NCBI GenBank assembly: GCA_002361655.1
Contig: DETM01000038.1
Location: 1,474 to 15,114 of the forward strand
Length of the DNA stretch: 13,641 nt
Reading direction: 5' to 3'
Origin: Prevotella sp. UBA3288
GTDB taxonomy: Bacteria; Bacteroidota; Bacteroidia; Bacteroidales; Bacteroidaceae
The position numbers and the translations under genes were made by a program. This document shows positions 1 to 7,587 of the stretch, in pieces. The notes beneath the pieces were generated by a model that did not search any database, was not told where the DNA came from, and was given only the letters and a program-made list of their open reading frames with translations. Positions within the stretch are counted from its first letter, which is position 1; every line of letters starts with the position of its first letter.

Positions 1-1162
1 GGAACTGCTCCAGATATTTCTCTGTCAGCACCTTTTGAATCTCCTCTTTGTATGCAGGGTCAACAAGAGCGATGCAGGCGCCTTTGAAACCGGCGCCCGA
101 GAAGCGACCGCCATAGACACCTGGCAACTGCCGCATAATCTCGTAGATGGCAATCAGTTCCGGCGAACCGCACTCATAGTTATGGATGCTCGACTCGCAG
201 GAGTCGAACGACAACTTCCCAAAGAGTTTTAGATTACCCGTTTCCCAAGCCGTCACGCCCTGGCGTACACGACGATACTCCGAGTAGAAGTGCTCCGCAC
301 GGCGGGCAAAGCGGGCGGGCATGGCAATGCGCGTCTTCTCAAACGTTGCCTTGGGGATATCGCGCAAAAAAGTCTTATCGAACGTCTTTAAAGGCTGGTC
401 GGTATAGGCCAGCATGTTCCATGCTGCCGTCTTGCACTCATAGACACGGAGGTTATAGTCCGAGTTCACCAGCGAGCGTGTTAGTCCCGAGAAGAAGATG
501 CCAATCTCGAAGGGGAGAGACCCTCCTATATCCTCCCTGTTTAGGGAGGACTTCTTCTCTCCCCCTATACAGGGGGAGCCAGAGGGGGTCTGACCACCAA
601 AAGGAATCAGCCTATATTCATTCGAGTCACAATCCAAGAACAGAAGTTGATTCTTTTTGGATAGGGCAATACACGCCTGGTCAAGAAGTCCGTTGCTCAG
701 TCCGATGTACTCGCGTTCTGCCTCCGATGCAATCTTCACCACCTCAAATGGCTGCAGCGTTATGTTATTCGCCTTGGCGAAAGCCATCACGTATGCAATT
801 AGCACTGCCGCACTCGACGACAGGCCGCCAACTGGCAGCGAGCCCTGGATGACGCCCTCGATGCCCCGCTTCAGTTCGAACCTTTTGCGAAGCGCATACT
901 TCGCACCACGGGCATAGTCGCCCCAATGATGTTCCTTCACCTGACTCGGTGCATCAATGTCAAAATCCACCGACCCTTCAAACGTCCTCGACTCCAGATG
1001 CACATGGTTCTCCGGATATTCTCCCGGGGAGCCAGAGGGGGTCCACCACAAATCAACACCTTTATTTATAGCAAATCCCGTCACCAGCCCATGCTGATGA
1101 TCCACGTGTGCGCCCAACGGACACACCCGGTATGGTGAAAATATATGGTACTGATATTCCAT
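1..1162 (-). CDS. GHMP-family sugar 1-kinase, galactokinase/galacturonokinase-like (3' end cut by window edge)
   Basis: Probably phosphorylates C1 of a hexose or uronic acid with ATP in the cytoplasm. The frame is open from ATG at 1162 through the left edge, 387 codons visible. The start was chosen because MEYQYHIFSPYR leads straight into the substrate motif. GHMP landmarks in order: CPLGAHVDHQHG (residues 14-25, in place of galactokinase's NLIGEHTDYNGG), the ATP loop PVGGLSSSAA (about 120-130), and GGRFSGAGFKGACIAL near the C-terminus. The CPLGAH-DHQ form recalls plant galacturonokinase more than classical GalK, so the substrate is open. Galactokinases are usually about 380-400 residues; this one is longer because residues 191-215 are encoded by an inserted palindromic element. 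A fragment of that element encodes TPSGSP at residues 41-46. It lies 26 bases downstream of gmd on the same strand and is probably cotranscribed. Family assignment is secure; substrate is not. Confidence 0.88.
   Translation of the reverse strand, partial: MEYQYHIFSPYRVCPLGAHVDHQHGLVTGFAINKGVDLWWTPSGSPGEYPENHVHLESRTFEGSVDFDIDAPSQVKEHHWGDYARGAKYALRKRFELKRGIEGVIQGSLPVGGLSSSAAVLIAYVMAFAKANNITLQPFEVVKIASEAEREYIGLSNGLLDQACIALSKKNQLLFLDCDSNEYRLIPFGGQTPSGSPCIGGEKKSSLNREDIGGSLPFEIGIFFSGLTRSLVNSDYNLRVYECKTAAWNMLAYTDQPLKTFDKTFLRDIPKATFEKTRIAMPARFARRAEHFYSEYRRVRQGVTAWETGNLKLFGKLSFDSCESSIHNYECGSPELIAIYEIMRQLPGVYGGRFSGAGFKGACIALVDPAYKEEIQKVLTEKYLEQF
519..590. repeat. In-frame palindromic repeat element inside the GHMP kinase gene (about 72 bp)
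   Basis: This is a G/C-skewed stretch unlike the flanking codons. It holds two perfect 8-bp hairpins with 4-base loops: 531-538 pairs with 543-550 (TCCTCCCT/AGGGAGGA) and 559-566 pairs with 571-578 (CTCCCCCT/AGGGGGAG). The outer ends (GACCCTCC at 519-526 and GAGGGGGTC at 582-590) form an imperfect inverted repeat. The length is a multiple of three and the reading frame stays open, adding residues 191-215 (rich in G, S and K) between YRLIPFGG and LPFEIGIFFSG, where galactokinase relatives have only a short turn. The organisation resembles the Rickettsia palindromic elements that insert into genes. The exact ends are my estimate. Confidence 0.8.
1026..1043. repeat. 18-bp partial copy of the palindromic element
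   Basis: The bases GGGGAGCCAGAGGGGGTC are identical to 573-590. Here they are preceded by CTCCC, so the left part forms a short palindrome on its own. On the coding (minus) strand both copies are read in the same frame and give TPSGSP. It lies at kinase residues 41-46, between the first substrate motif and a beta-rich stretch, a place where the family varies in length. It could be a remnant or a minimal form of the element. Confidence 0.7.
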
Positions 1163-1188
1163 AGAAAAAAAACGAATCCGACTTTATA

Positions 1189-2316
1189 TTATTTAACAAT
1201 GCCCTTTTCAAGATATTCCGCGAGATTTGTGCGGACCTTAGCGGCAGCACCTTCGGCAGCGACCTTGGCGATATCCGACTCAACCATTATCTTTACCAAC
1301 TCTTCAAAACTGGTCTTATTGGGATTCCATTTTAGTTTGGCTTTAGCCTTCGTAGGATCGCCCCATAGGTTCACAACATCCGTAGGTCGATAGAAGTCCG
1401 GGGAAACCCTTACGACTACGTCGCCGGGTTTGATGGCTGATGGCTGATGGCTGATGGCTGAGTTGATGGTTTTTACTACGCCAACTTCGTCAAGACCCTT
1501 GCCTTTAAATTCGAGTTCGATACCGGCATGACGAAAAGCAAGTTGCGTGAACTCACGTACACTATGCTGCACACCAGTGGCTATCACAAAGTCTTCCGGC
1601 TTCTCCTGTTGCAGGATGAGCCACATACATTCGACATAGTCCTTCGCATAGCCCCAGTCACGAAGGGAGTCCATATTACCAAGAAACAAGCAATCCTGCA
1701 GCCCCTGAGAAATGCGAGCAGCAGCCAGAGTAATCTTACGTGTGACAAAGGTCTCACCGCGACGCTCCGACTCGTGATTGAACAGGATGCCAGAGCAGCA
1801 ATACATGCCGTAGGCCTCACGATACTCCTTCACAATCCAGAATCCATACTGTTTGGCCACTGCATACGGACTATATGGATGAAAAGGTGTATTCTCGTTC
1901 TGTGGGACCTCCTCTACCTTGCCAAAAAGTTCTGAGGTGCTGGCCTGATAGATACGACAGGTCTCTGTCAAGCCTAACTGCCGTACAGATTCCAGGATAC
2001 GCAGCACGCCCACAGCATCAACATCAGCAGTAAACTCCGGGGAGTCGAAACTCACCTGCACATGGCTCTGGGCAGCGAGGTTATAAATCTCGTCAGGACG
2101 CACTTTCCCAATTACACCCAATATGCTCATAGAGTCGCCCAGGTCTGCATAGTGCAGATGAAAATGGGGCTTTCCCTCTAAGTGAGCAATACGTTCACGG
2201 AAGTCCACCGAAGAACGTCGGATGGTTCCGTGCACATCATATCCTTTGTCTAACAAGAACTCAGCCAGGTAACTACCGTCCTGACCAGTAATGCCAGTAA
2301 TTAATGCTTTTCGCAT
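1189..2316 (-). CDS. gmd: GDP-mannose 4,6-dehydratase
   Basis: Converts GDP-D-mannose to GDP-4-keto-6-deoxy-D-mannose using bound NADP, the entry step to GDP-fucose, GDP-rhamnose and related surface sugars; cytoplasmic. It is an extended short-chain dehydrogenase of 375 residues, normal for the family. The Rossmann loop is [15 protein letters not shown] near the N-terminus. The catalytic set is STSELFG (Thr/Ser-Glu) with YAVAK (Tyr-x3-Lys). [24 protein letters not shown] and [12 protein letters not shown] are typical Gmd blocks. I chose ATG at 2316 (MRKALITG); an upstream in-frame ATG at 2352 would add 12 residues with no homology to family N-termini. The loop before KPGDVVV is written by a 7-base tandem repeat. 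GDP-fucose synthase (fcl) is not visible in the window. The kinase gene follows after 26 bases. Confidence 0.96.
   Translation of the reverse strand: MRKALITGITGQDGSYLAEFLLDKGYDVHGTIRRSSVDFRERIAHLEGKPHFHLHYADLGDSMSILGVIGKVRPDEIYNLAAQSHVQVSFDSPEFTADVDAVGVLRILESVRQLGLTETCRIYQASTSELFGKVEEVPQNENTPFHPYSPYAVAKQYGFWIVKEYREAYGMYCCSGILFNHESERRGETFVTRKITLAAARISQGLQDCLFLGNMDSLRDWGYAKDYVECMWLILQQEKPEDFVIATGVQHSVREFTQLAFRHAGIELEFKGKGLDEVGVVKTINSAISHQPSAIKPGDVVVRVSPDFYRPTDVVNLWGDPTKAKAKLKWNPNKTSFEELVKIMVESDIAKVAAEGAAAKVRTNLAEYLEKGIVK
1431..1461. repeat. Heptanucleotide tandem array (TGATGGC x 4.4) inside gmd
   Basis: Four perfect copies of TGATGGC (1431-1458) are followed by a partial TGA. On the coding strand the array reads GCCATCA and encodes the core of [12 protein letters not shown]. 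Three units make 21 bases or seven codons (SAISHQP), so gain or loss of one or two units would shift the gmd frame. The encoded loop sits just before KPGDVVV, a length-variable place when compared with E. coli Gmd as I remember it. Confidence 0.9.
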
Positions 2317-2465
2317 AGTCGCTATAGAAATGTTTGATAATACTAAAGACACAGAAGGGGGTCACTGCCATTTTGCCTGCAGAGTCCCTGAGAATGCCAC
2401 CAAAAACCATTAATAATGTCTGCCATGCACTGTCATTCAGCAACACTTGTGAACATAATTGAATG

Positions 2466-2496
2466 CAAAGGTACAATTTTATTTTTATAAAACAAC
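2466..2496 (-). promoter_or_regulatory. Bacteroidetes-type promoter for gmd
   Basis: On the minus strand TACCTTTG (2473 down to 2466) matches the TAnnTTTG -7 box exactly. A GTTG resembling the -33 TTTG lies 19 bases upstream (2496-2493). Transcription would start about 140 bases before the gmd ATG. Confidence 0.65.
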
Positions 2497-2599
2497 ACGC
2501 TTTTGCAAAAATTTTTACCTAGGCGGGCCTGACTGTTAAACTTTACTAACAAACAATAAAAACCTTGTGCAAACAGCACTTTAGTCGGCAGATAATTTG

Positions 2600-2607
2600 T
2601 ACCTTTG
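2600..2607 (+). promoter_or_regulatory. -7 box of the rplU-rpmA promoter
   Basis: TACCTTTG is an exact Bacteroidetes -7 match, the same octamer as in the gmd and DMP19-like gene promoters. No good TTTG is found at the -33 distance. The predicted leader is about 80-85 bases. Confidence 0.6.
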
Positions 2608-2643
2608 CACCCCGAATTGAGTCCGTGTAGGCTGAAGTGAAGT

Positions 2644-2659
2644 GTGTACGACCGTGCAC
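2644..2659 (+). promoter_or_regulatory. Small hairpin in the rplU leader
   Basis: GTGTAC and GTGCAC can pair over six base pairs (one G-U) around a GACC loop, within the 5' leader of the L21 operon. It could be part of an autoregulatory ribosomal-protein leader, but a single short stem is weak evidence. Confidence 0.3.
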
Positions 2660-2696
2660 CGCCTTACGGAAAAACCCCTAAATACAAACAAAATCA

Positions 2697-3014
2697 ATGT
2701 ACGCAATTGTAGAAATTCAGGGTCAGCAGTTCAAGGCTGAGGAGGGCAAGAAACTCTTCGTTCACCATATCAAAGATGTGGAGGCAGGCAAGACTGTTGA
2801 GTTTGACAAAGTGCTGCTCATAGATGCTGACGGCGCTGTCAAGGTTGGCGCACCCACCGTAGAAGGTGCAAAGGTAGTAGTAGAAGTAGTGAACCCGCTT
2901 GTCAAGGGCGAGAAAGTGATTGTCTTCAAGACGAAGCGCCGCAAGGACTCCCGCAAGAAGAACGGCCATCGCGAACAGTTCACTCAGGTAGAAGTTAAAC
3001 AAGTAATCGCTTAA
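2697..3014 (+). CDS. rplU: Large-subunit ribosomal protein L21
   Basis: A 23S rRNA-binding protein of the 50S subunit. At 105 residues it has the usual L21 length. The N-terminal [17 protein letters not shown] is the classical L21 start, and the C-terminal block [23 protein letters not shown] is the conserved basic rRNA-binding tail. It is first in the near-universal rplU-rpmA pair, with rpmA starting 13 bases after its stop. The gene follows its own -7 box and an approximately 85-base leader. No Shine-Dalgarno is seen before ATG 2697, only an A-rich stretch typical of Bacteroidetes initiation. Confidence 0.98.
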   Translation: MYAIVEIQGQQFKAEEGKKLFVHHIKDVEAGKTVEFDKVLLIDADGAVKVGAPTVEGAKVVVEVVNPLVKGEKVIVFKTKRRKDSRKKNGHREQFTQVEVKQVIA

Positions 3015-3020
3015 AGGAGG
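3013..3020 (+). promoter_or_regulatory. Strong Shine-Dalgarno before rpmA
   Basis: AAAGGAGG ends 7 bases before the rpmA ATG at 3028. This is notable because the other genes here start without such a sequence. It probably secures L27 initiation in the short gap after rplU. Confidence 0.8.
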
Positions 3021-3027
3021 ACACATT

Positions 3028-3291
3028 ATGGCACATAAAAAAGGTGTAGGTAGTTCTAAGAACGGCCGCGAGAGTGCAGCCCAGCGACTTGGTGTGAAGA
3101 TCTGGGGTGGCCAGAAGTGTGTAGCCGGCAACATTATTGTTCGCCAGCGTGGCACGAAGCACAACCCAGGTAATGGCGTAGCCATTGGCAAAGATGATAC
3201 GCTCTATGCTCTGATTGACGGAACGGTGAACTTCCACAAGGGTAAGTTCAACAAGAGCGTCGTCTCTGTTATCCCCGAGGCTGAGGCATAA
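3028..3291 (+). CDS. rpmA: Large-subunit ribosomal protein L27
   Basis: A 50S protein whose N-terminal tail reaches toward the peptidyl transferase centre. It has 87 residues, the family norm. [24 protein letters not shown] is the conserved start, with no cleavable N-terminal extension of the kind found in Firmicutes. [25 protein letters not shown] is the conserved core. It is second gene of the rplU operon, has the best ribosome binding site in the window, and is followed by a hairpin terminator. Confidence 0.98.
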   Translation: MAHKKGVGSSKNGRESAAQRLGVKIWGGQKCVAGNIIVRQRGTKHNPGNGVAIGKDDTLYALIDGTVNFHKGKFNKSVVSVIPEAEA

Positions 3292-3325
3292 CACAACTTA
3301 CAAACAATACTCCAAACAAACACAT

Positions 3326-3351
3326 AACCCTGTCTCATCTGAGACAGGGTT
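3326..3351. terminator. Bidirectional hairpin terminator between rpmA and the GHL10-family gene
   Basis: A perfect stem (AACCCTGTCTCA pairing with TGAGACAGGGTT) spans 3326-3351, realistically 11 bp with a small 4-base loop. On the plus strand it is followed by a moderately T-rich stretch (TATGCTGTTTAT); on the minus strand by ATGTGTTTGTTTGG. It sits between convergent genes, 34 bases after the rpmA stop and 8 bases from the stop of the minus-strand gene, so it can end both. Confidence 0.85.
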
Positions 3352-3359
3352 TATGCTGT

Positions 3360-4817
3360 TTATAACTTGACTGTTTTCTTGACAGGCTTACTCTCGTTCT
3401 GCATTCGGTCAAGGGCAGTTACCACATAGGTGTACTTCTGCTCTCCACGGACATAGGGTAGTTTGTAGTAGGTATTACCGGTGACGGTCATAATCTTCGA
3501 AGGATCATTGACATCGACCTTCTCACCTTTTGCAAAGCGATAGACGACATAGCGGGTGGCCACGTCATCCCATCTTTTCCCCTTCGGTGCCGTCCAGAAG
3601 AGTATATAGCCGTCATTAGTCCAGACTGGCTTCACCTTACGCGGCTTCTTTGGTGCCTTTTTGTCGATGAAAGGCATCTCGGGCAGAAGTGCCCGATGTC
3701 GCCAGTAATTCTGGCGGAGCGTCATGCCATAGTTGCCCGTATTGTCAACGGCAGCCTTGGCATACCACAGAACGGTACCCTGTACATGGGGCATCTGCTC
3801 ATAGAGACTGCGTTTCTGCGCCTGCTGGTTGAATTTTACCGTACGTTCGATGTCCTCGCCGATAAAGAGCGGACGCCCACCGGCATACTTGTTCCACCAG
3901 CGGATAAGCGTGTCATAGTCAGCGGCACGGTGCCCTATCTCCCAGTAGACCTGCGGTACGCAATAGTCAAGCCACCCGTTATTAATCCACAGAAGCACGT
4001 CGGCATAGAGGTCATCATAATTCTGCAAACCATTCGTATTGCTGCCGATGTCAGCGCTCTTTTTATTACGGTAGATGCCAAAGGGCGAGATGCCCACCTT
4101 GACCCAGGGTTTTGCCTGGTGGATGGTCTCATAGAACTGTTTAATGAACAGGTTGACGTTATAGCGGCGCCAGTCTCCGCGGTCAGCGATACCATTAGAA
4201 TATAGTCGGTGCTGCTCATCGTCGGGGATCACCTGCCCTGCAGCGGGATACGGGTAGAAATAGTCATCCATGTGTATGCCGTCGACATCGTAGCGGGTGA
4301 CGATATCACGGGCCACCTGACAGATATAGTCACGATTCTCAGGAATGCCTGGGTTGAGGATTTTCAGCCCGTCATAGTCAAAGCACCACTCGGGATGACG
4401 GATGGCCACATGCGTCGTAGCAAGCATATTGGTAGTCTTCGTCTTGGCCCGATAAGGGTTGATCCAGGCATGCAGTTCCATACCACGGGCATGACACTGG
4501 TCTATCATCCACTGCAAAGGGTCCCAATAGGGCGACGGAGCCTTGCCTTGCTGCCCTGTCAGGAAGCGGCTCCACGGTTCGATGCTGCTCTGATAGAGCG
4601 CATCGCACTCCGGCCTCACCTGGAAGATGATGGCATTGACACCATCCTTCTGCAGTTCATCCAGTTGGTAGGACAGCGTCTGCTGCATGGCCTGCGTCGT
4701 CAGTCCCTGAAACTGTCCGTTGACGCACTGTATCCAGGCGCCCCGGAACTCCCTTTTCCGCTGTGCGCCCACCTGCAGGGCCATCAGCATCATCAACAGT
4801 ATTACAATCTTCTTCAT
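3360..4817 (-). CDS. Secreted GHL10-type (family 10-like) glycosidase-like protein with C-terminal Fn3-like domain
   Basis: Belongs to the glycosyl-hydrolase-like 10 family (formerly DUF187), TIM-barrel proteins of the envelope thought to cleave glycans; the substrate here is unknown. It has 485 residues. Residues 1-18 form a Sec signal peptide (MKKIVILLMMLMALQVGAQ). The barrel runs from about 22 to 350 and contains REFRGAWIQ, NAIIFQVRPECDALYQS, HAWINPYRA, LNPGIPENRDYI, DGIHMDDYFYPYP (acidic residues 184-185 are likely active-site candidates) and VGISPFGIYRN. Residues from about 390 to the end look like a fibronectin-type-III fold (YILFWTAP, RYVVYRFAKGE, YTYVVTALDRMQNES). It starts 7 bases after metH and so is the last gene of that unit; a functional link to metH is not evident. 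Confidence 0.9.
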   Translation of the reverse strand: MKKIVILLMMLMALQVGAQRKREFRGAWIQCVNGQFQGLTTQAMQQTLSYQLDELQKDGVNAIIFQVRPECDALYQSSIEPWSRFLTGQQGKAPSPYWDPLQWMIDQCHARGMELHAWINPYRAKTKTTNMLATTHVAIRHPEWCFDYDGLKILNPGIPENRDYICQVARDIVTRYDVDGIHMDDYFYPYPAAGQVIPDDEQHRLYSNGIADRGDWRRYNVNLFIKQFYETIHQAKPWVKVGISPFGIYRNKKSADIGSNTNGLQNYDDLYADVLLWINNGWLDYCVPQVYWEIGHRAADYDTLIRWWNKYAGGRPLFIGEDIERTVKFNQQAQKRSLYEQMPHVQGTVLWYAKAAVDNTGNYGMTLRQNYWRHRALLPEMPFIDKKAPKKPRKVKPVWTNDGYILFWTAPKGKRWDDVATRYVVYRFAKGEKVDVNDPSKIMTVTGNTYYKLPYVRGEQKYTYVVTALDRMQNESKPVKKTVKL

Positions 4818-4824
4818 TACTTAT

Positions 4825-7587
4825 TTATGATTCAAACATGTTCTTTTTCTGGCGGCGCGCCTCATCGAGCGAGAGCAGTTGCTGCTGTTCCTGCCGATAG
4901 TGTTCACGCAGATGAGCATAGTTCTCGTTGAGTTCCTCGCTGAGCCTGCTACTATCATTCATCAGCCGCTGGGCCACGACAGGGTTTTGCGAAGCATCCT
5001 TCATCCACACCACCGGTCCGCCATATACGGGGGCTATCTTCAGTGCCACATGAAGTTCGCTGGTGGTAGCGCCGCCAATCATAATGGGGATATCGAGACC
5101 GGCCTGTCGTAATGCCTTGGCCACATTGACCATCTCCTCGAGACTGGGCGTGATCAGACCCGAGAGACCAATCATATCGACCCCTTCGTCGATGGCCTTC
5201 TGTACTATCTGCTCTGCCGGCACCATCACACCCAGGTCTACTACCTCATAGCCATTGCAGGCCATGATCACGGAGACGATATTCTTGCCGATATCGTGCA
5301 CGTCGCCCTTGACCGTGGCCAAGAGGATTTTTTTCGATGAAGAGGCAGATTTCTGACCGACGCCAGCAGAGGCCAGCCCACGCTGTTGCTCAATATACGG
5401 CTGCAGTATGCTGACGGCTTGTTTCATGGTACGGGCGGTCTTCACCACCTGTGGCAGGAACATTTTCCCTTCTCCGAAACGACGCCCAACCTCGTTCATG
5501 CCCGCCATCAGGGGCCCTTCTATAATGTCCACGGCTCGACTGTATCTTTTCAGTGCCTCCGCCAGATCGGATTCCAGATGGTCGCCGTTACCTTTGACAA
5601 GGGCCGCCATCAGACGCTCTTCCAAGGGGAGTGTCTCACGCGAAGGCCCAACAGATTGCAAAGAACCGAACGACTCGGATTGCAGTGAGCCAGCCAACTC
5701 TATCAGCCGCTCTGCAGCATCCGGACGACGATTCAACACTACGTCCTCTATATATTCAAGTTGTTCTTTCGGCACGTCATCGTAAACCACTTTTGCAGAA
5801 GGATTTACAATACCAAAATCCATCCCGTTTTTCACAGCATGATAGAGGAACACTGCATGCATGGCCTCACGGACATAGTTGTTACCCCGGAAGGAGAACG
5901 AGAGGTTGCTGACTCCCCCGCTGACATGTGCACCGGGCAGGTTCTGACGAATCCATCCGGCGGCTCGAATAAAGTCGAGGGCATAGGCATTATGTTCCTC
6001 CATACCCGTGGCCACCGCCAGAATGTTCGGGTCGAAGATAATGTCTTGAGGCGGGAAGCCCATCCCTGTCAGCAGACGATAGGAGCGTGCTGCTATCTCG
6101 ATGCGGCGCTCATAGGTGGTAGCCTGTCCCTGCTCGTCGAAACACATCACCACGACGGCGGCTCCCATTCGCAGGATGTCGCGTGCATGCGACAAGAATA
6201 CGCCCTCGCCCTCTTTCAGCGAGATAGAGTTGACAACACTCTTACCTTGCACACATTTCAGCCCCGCCATGATCACTTCCCACTGACTAGAGTCAATCAT
6301 CACCGGCACACGTGCGATATCAGGCTCCGAGGCGATCAGGTTAAGGAAATGCACCATCTCCCGACGGGCATCCAGCAGAGCATCGTCCATGTTGATATCG
6401 ATGACCATCGCGCCGTCGTCCACCTGCTTGCGGGCTATCTGCAGTGCCTCATCGTAGTTTTTCTCCTTGATGAGCCGTAGGAATTTGCGCGAGCCGGCCA
6501 CGTTGCAACGCTCACCGACATTGACGAAGGACGGGAGGCCCTTCTTACTGATTCCGAGTGACGAGGGGACTTCCAGCAGGTCCAGGCCGCTAAGCCAAAG
6601 GCTGGTGGGAGCCTCGACCACTTCATGAGGTGCCTTGCCTTCCACCAGCGGCGCATACTTTGCGATAAAGGCGGGAGTGGTGCCGCAGCAGCCACCCACG
6701 ATATTCACCAAGCCTTCGTCGACAAACTCCGCTATCTGCCGTGCCATCGACTCCGGCGTCTCATCATAGAGGCCAAGCGAGTTAGGCAGTCCGGCGTTGG
6801 GATATGCACTTATGTAATAAGGTGCACGCTGAGCGAGCGCCTTCAGATAAGGCTTCATCTGACGGGCGCCAAACGAGCAGTTAAGTCCGATGGAGAAGAT
6901 GGGGAACGACGACACACTGGCCAGGAAAGCATCGAGCGTCTGCCCCGAGAGCGTCCGTCCGGCGGCATCGCTGATGGTCACGCTAAGCATGATAGGAATG
7001 TCGCGCTGCCCACGGGTCTGCACAGCAGCATCGATGGCGGCCTTGGCATTGAGCGAGTCAAAGATAGTCTCAATGAGCAGCAGGTCCACCCCACCCTCCA
7101 CCAGTGCGCCCATCTGTTCGACATAAGCCTCGAAGAGTTCGTCGTAGGTCAGTTCGCGCCGGGTAGGATCGCTCACGTCGGGCGACATCGAACAGGTCTT
7201 GTTCGTAGGCCCCACAGAGCCCGCCACATAACGCGGTTTTTCCGGCAACGAGCATTCGTCGGCACAGCGACGGGCCAGCCTGGCAGCAGCCAGATTTATT
7301 TCTCGAACGTAGTCCTGTAAGTGATAGTCACTCTGCGAGATACGCTGCGCATTGAATGTGTTCGTTGTGATGATATCTGCCCCCGCCTGCAGGTAGCGGC
7401 GATGTATGTCGGCAACGACATCCGGTCGGGTCAGACAGAGCACGTCATTATTGCCCTTGAGTTGTCCTGCTGTCTGCTCGAACCCTCCCCGGCGGAAGTC
7501 CCGTTCGTCAAGTCCGTACTCCTGAACGACAGTACCCATAGCACCGTCGAGAATCAGGATCCGTTTAGTTATCTGTGTGCGTATCAT
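4825..7587 (-). CDS. metH: Cobalamin-dependent methionine synthase lacking the reactivation domain
   Basis: Transfers methyl from 5-methyltetrahydrofolate via methylcobalamin to homocysteine, giving methionine; cytoplasmic. Domains in 920 residues: homocysteine-binding barrel 1-315, with zinc ligands Cys237 (GLNCS) and Cys300-Cys301 (VGGCCGTTP); pterin-binding barrel from about 350 ([16 protein letters not shown]) to 610; helical cap about 655-735; Rossmann B12 domain about 750-890, with base-off ligand His764 in GDVHDIGKN. It ends right after the linker ([16 protein letters not shown]), whereas E. coli MetH has about 1227 residues with an AdoMet-binding reactivation domain. No leftover coding lies downstream, so this is a natural end. 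Thermotoga encodes that domain separately. The start codon overlaps the smpB stop (ATGA), implying coupled translation. Two interdomain linkers carry low-complexity additions, [12 protein letters not shown] (634-645) and [17 protein letters not shown] (737-753). Confidence 0.96.
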   Translation of the reverse strand: MIRTQITKRILILDGAMGTVVQEYGLDERDFRRGGFEQTAGQLKGNNDVLCLTRPDVVADIHRRYLQAGADIITTNTFNAQRISQSDYHLQDYVREINLAAARLARRCADECSLPEKPRYVAGSVGPTNKTCSMSPDVSDPTRRELTYDELFEAYVEQMGALVEGGVDLLLIETIFDSLNAKAAIDAAVQTRGQRDIPIMLSVTISDAAGRTLSGQTLDAFLASVSSFPIFSIGLNCSFGARQMKPYLKALAQRAPYYISAYPNAGLPNSLGLYDETPESMARQIAEFVDEGLVNIVGGCCGTTPAFIAKYAPLVEGKAPHEVVEAPTSLWLSGLDLLEVPSSLGISKKGLPSFVNVGERCNVAGSRKFLRLIKEKNYDEALQIARKQVDDGAMVIDINMDDALLDARREMVHFLNLIASEPDIARVPVMIDSSQWEVIMAGLKCVQGKSVVNSISLKEGEGVFLSHARDILRMGAAVVVMCFDEQGQATTYERRIEIAARSYRLLTGMGFPPQDIIFDPNILAVATGMEEHNAYALDFIRAAGWIRQNLPGAHVSGGVSNLSFSFRGNNYVREAMHAVFLYHAVKNGMDFGIVNPSAKVVYDDVPKEQLEYIEDVVLNRRPDAAERLIELAGSLQSESFGSLQSVGPSRETLPLEERLMAALVKGNGDHLESDLAEALKRYSRAVDIIEGPLMAGMNEVGRRFGEGKMFLPQVVKTARTMKQAVSILQPYIEQQRGLASAGVGQKSASSSKKILLATVKGDVHDIGKNIVSVIMACNGYEVVDLGVMVPAEQIVQKAIDEGVDMIGLSGLITPSLEEMVNVAKALRQAGLDIPIMIGGATTSELHVALKIAPVYGGPVVWMKDASQNPVVAQRLMNDSSRLSEELNENYAHLREHYRQEQQQLLSLDEARRQKKNMFES

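Larger units (their letters stand above)
2317..2696. other. Divergent intergenic region between gmd and rplU (380 bp)
   Basis: It holds a minus-strand promoter for gmd near 2466-2496, a plus-strand promoter for rplU near 2600-2607, and two leaders: about 140 bases for gmd and about 85 for rplU. The middle (about 2475-2595) is AT-rich. The gmd leader is less AT-rich and stays open in one minus frame, but I recognise no product there. I see no tRNA, repeat array or insertion sequence. The element-like run GGGGGTC near 2355 is too short to call a third copy of the palindromic repeat. Confidence 0.7.

Noticed and set aside
519..590. Reading the hairpins as a transcription terminator or as evidence of a pseudogene
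   Set aside because: The kinase frame continues intact through the element, with conserved motifs on both sides, and the hairpins are not followed by a T-run.
1431..1461. The TGATGGC array as a CRISPR or a minisatellite outside genes
   Set aside because: Units are contiguous 7-mers without spacers and lie wholly within the gmd coding sequence.
2350..2360. GGGGGTC near the gmd leader as a third copy of the palindromic element
   Set aside because: Only seven bases match, without either hairpin.
2273..2476. 67-residue open frame on the minus strand overlapping the gmd start
   Set aside because: It overlaps gmd in another frame, starts at a position within the gmd promoter, and shows no recognisable family. 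It is kept only as a low-interest leader remark.
4209..4931. 240-residue plus-strand frame across the GHL10-family gene and the end of metH
   Set aside because: Antisense to two confident genes and across their junction; no signal or family motif.
5761..6480. 239-residue plus-strand frame inside metH
   Set aside because: Antisense shadow; the metH frame on the other strand carries clear catalytic motifs throughout.
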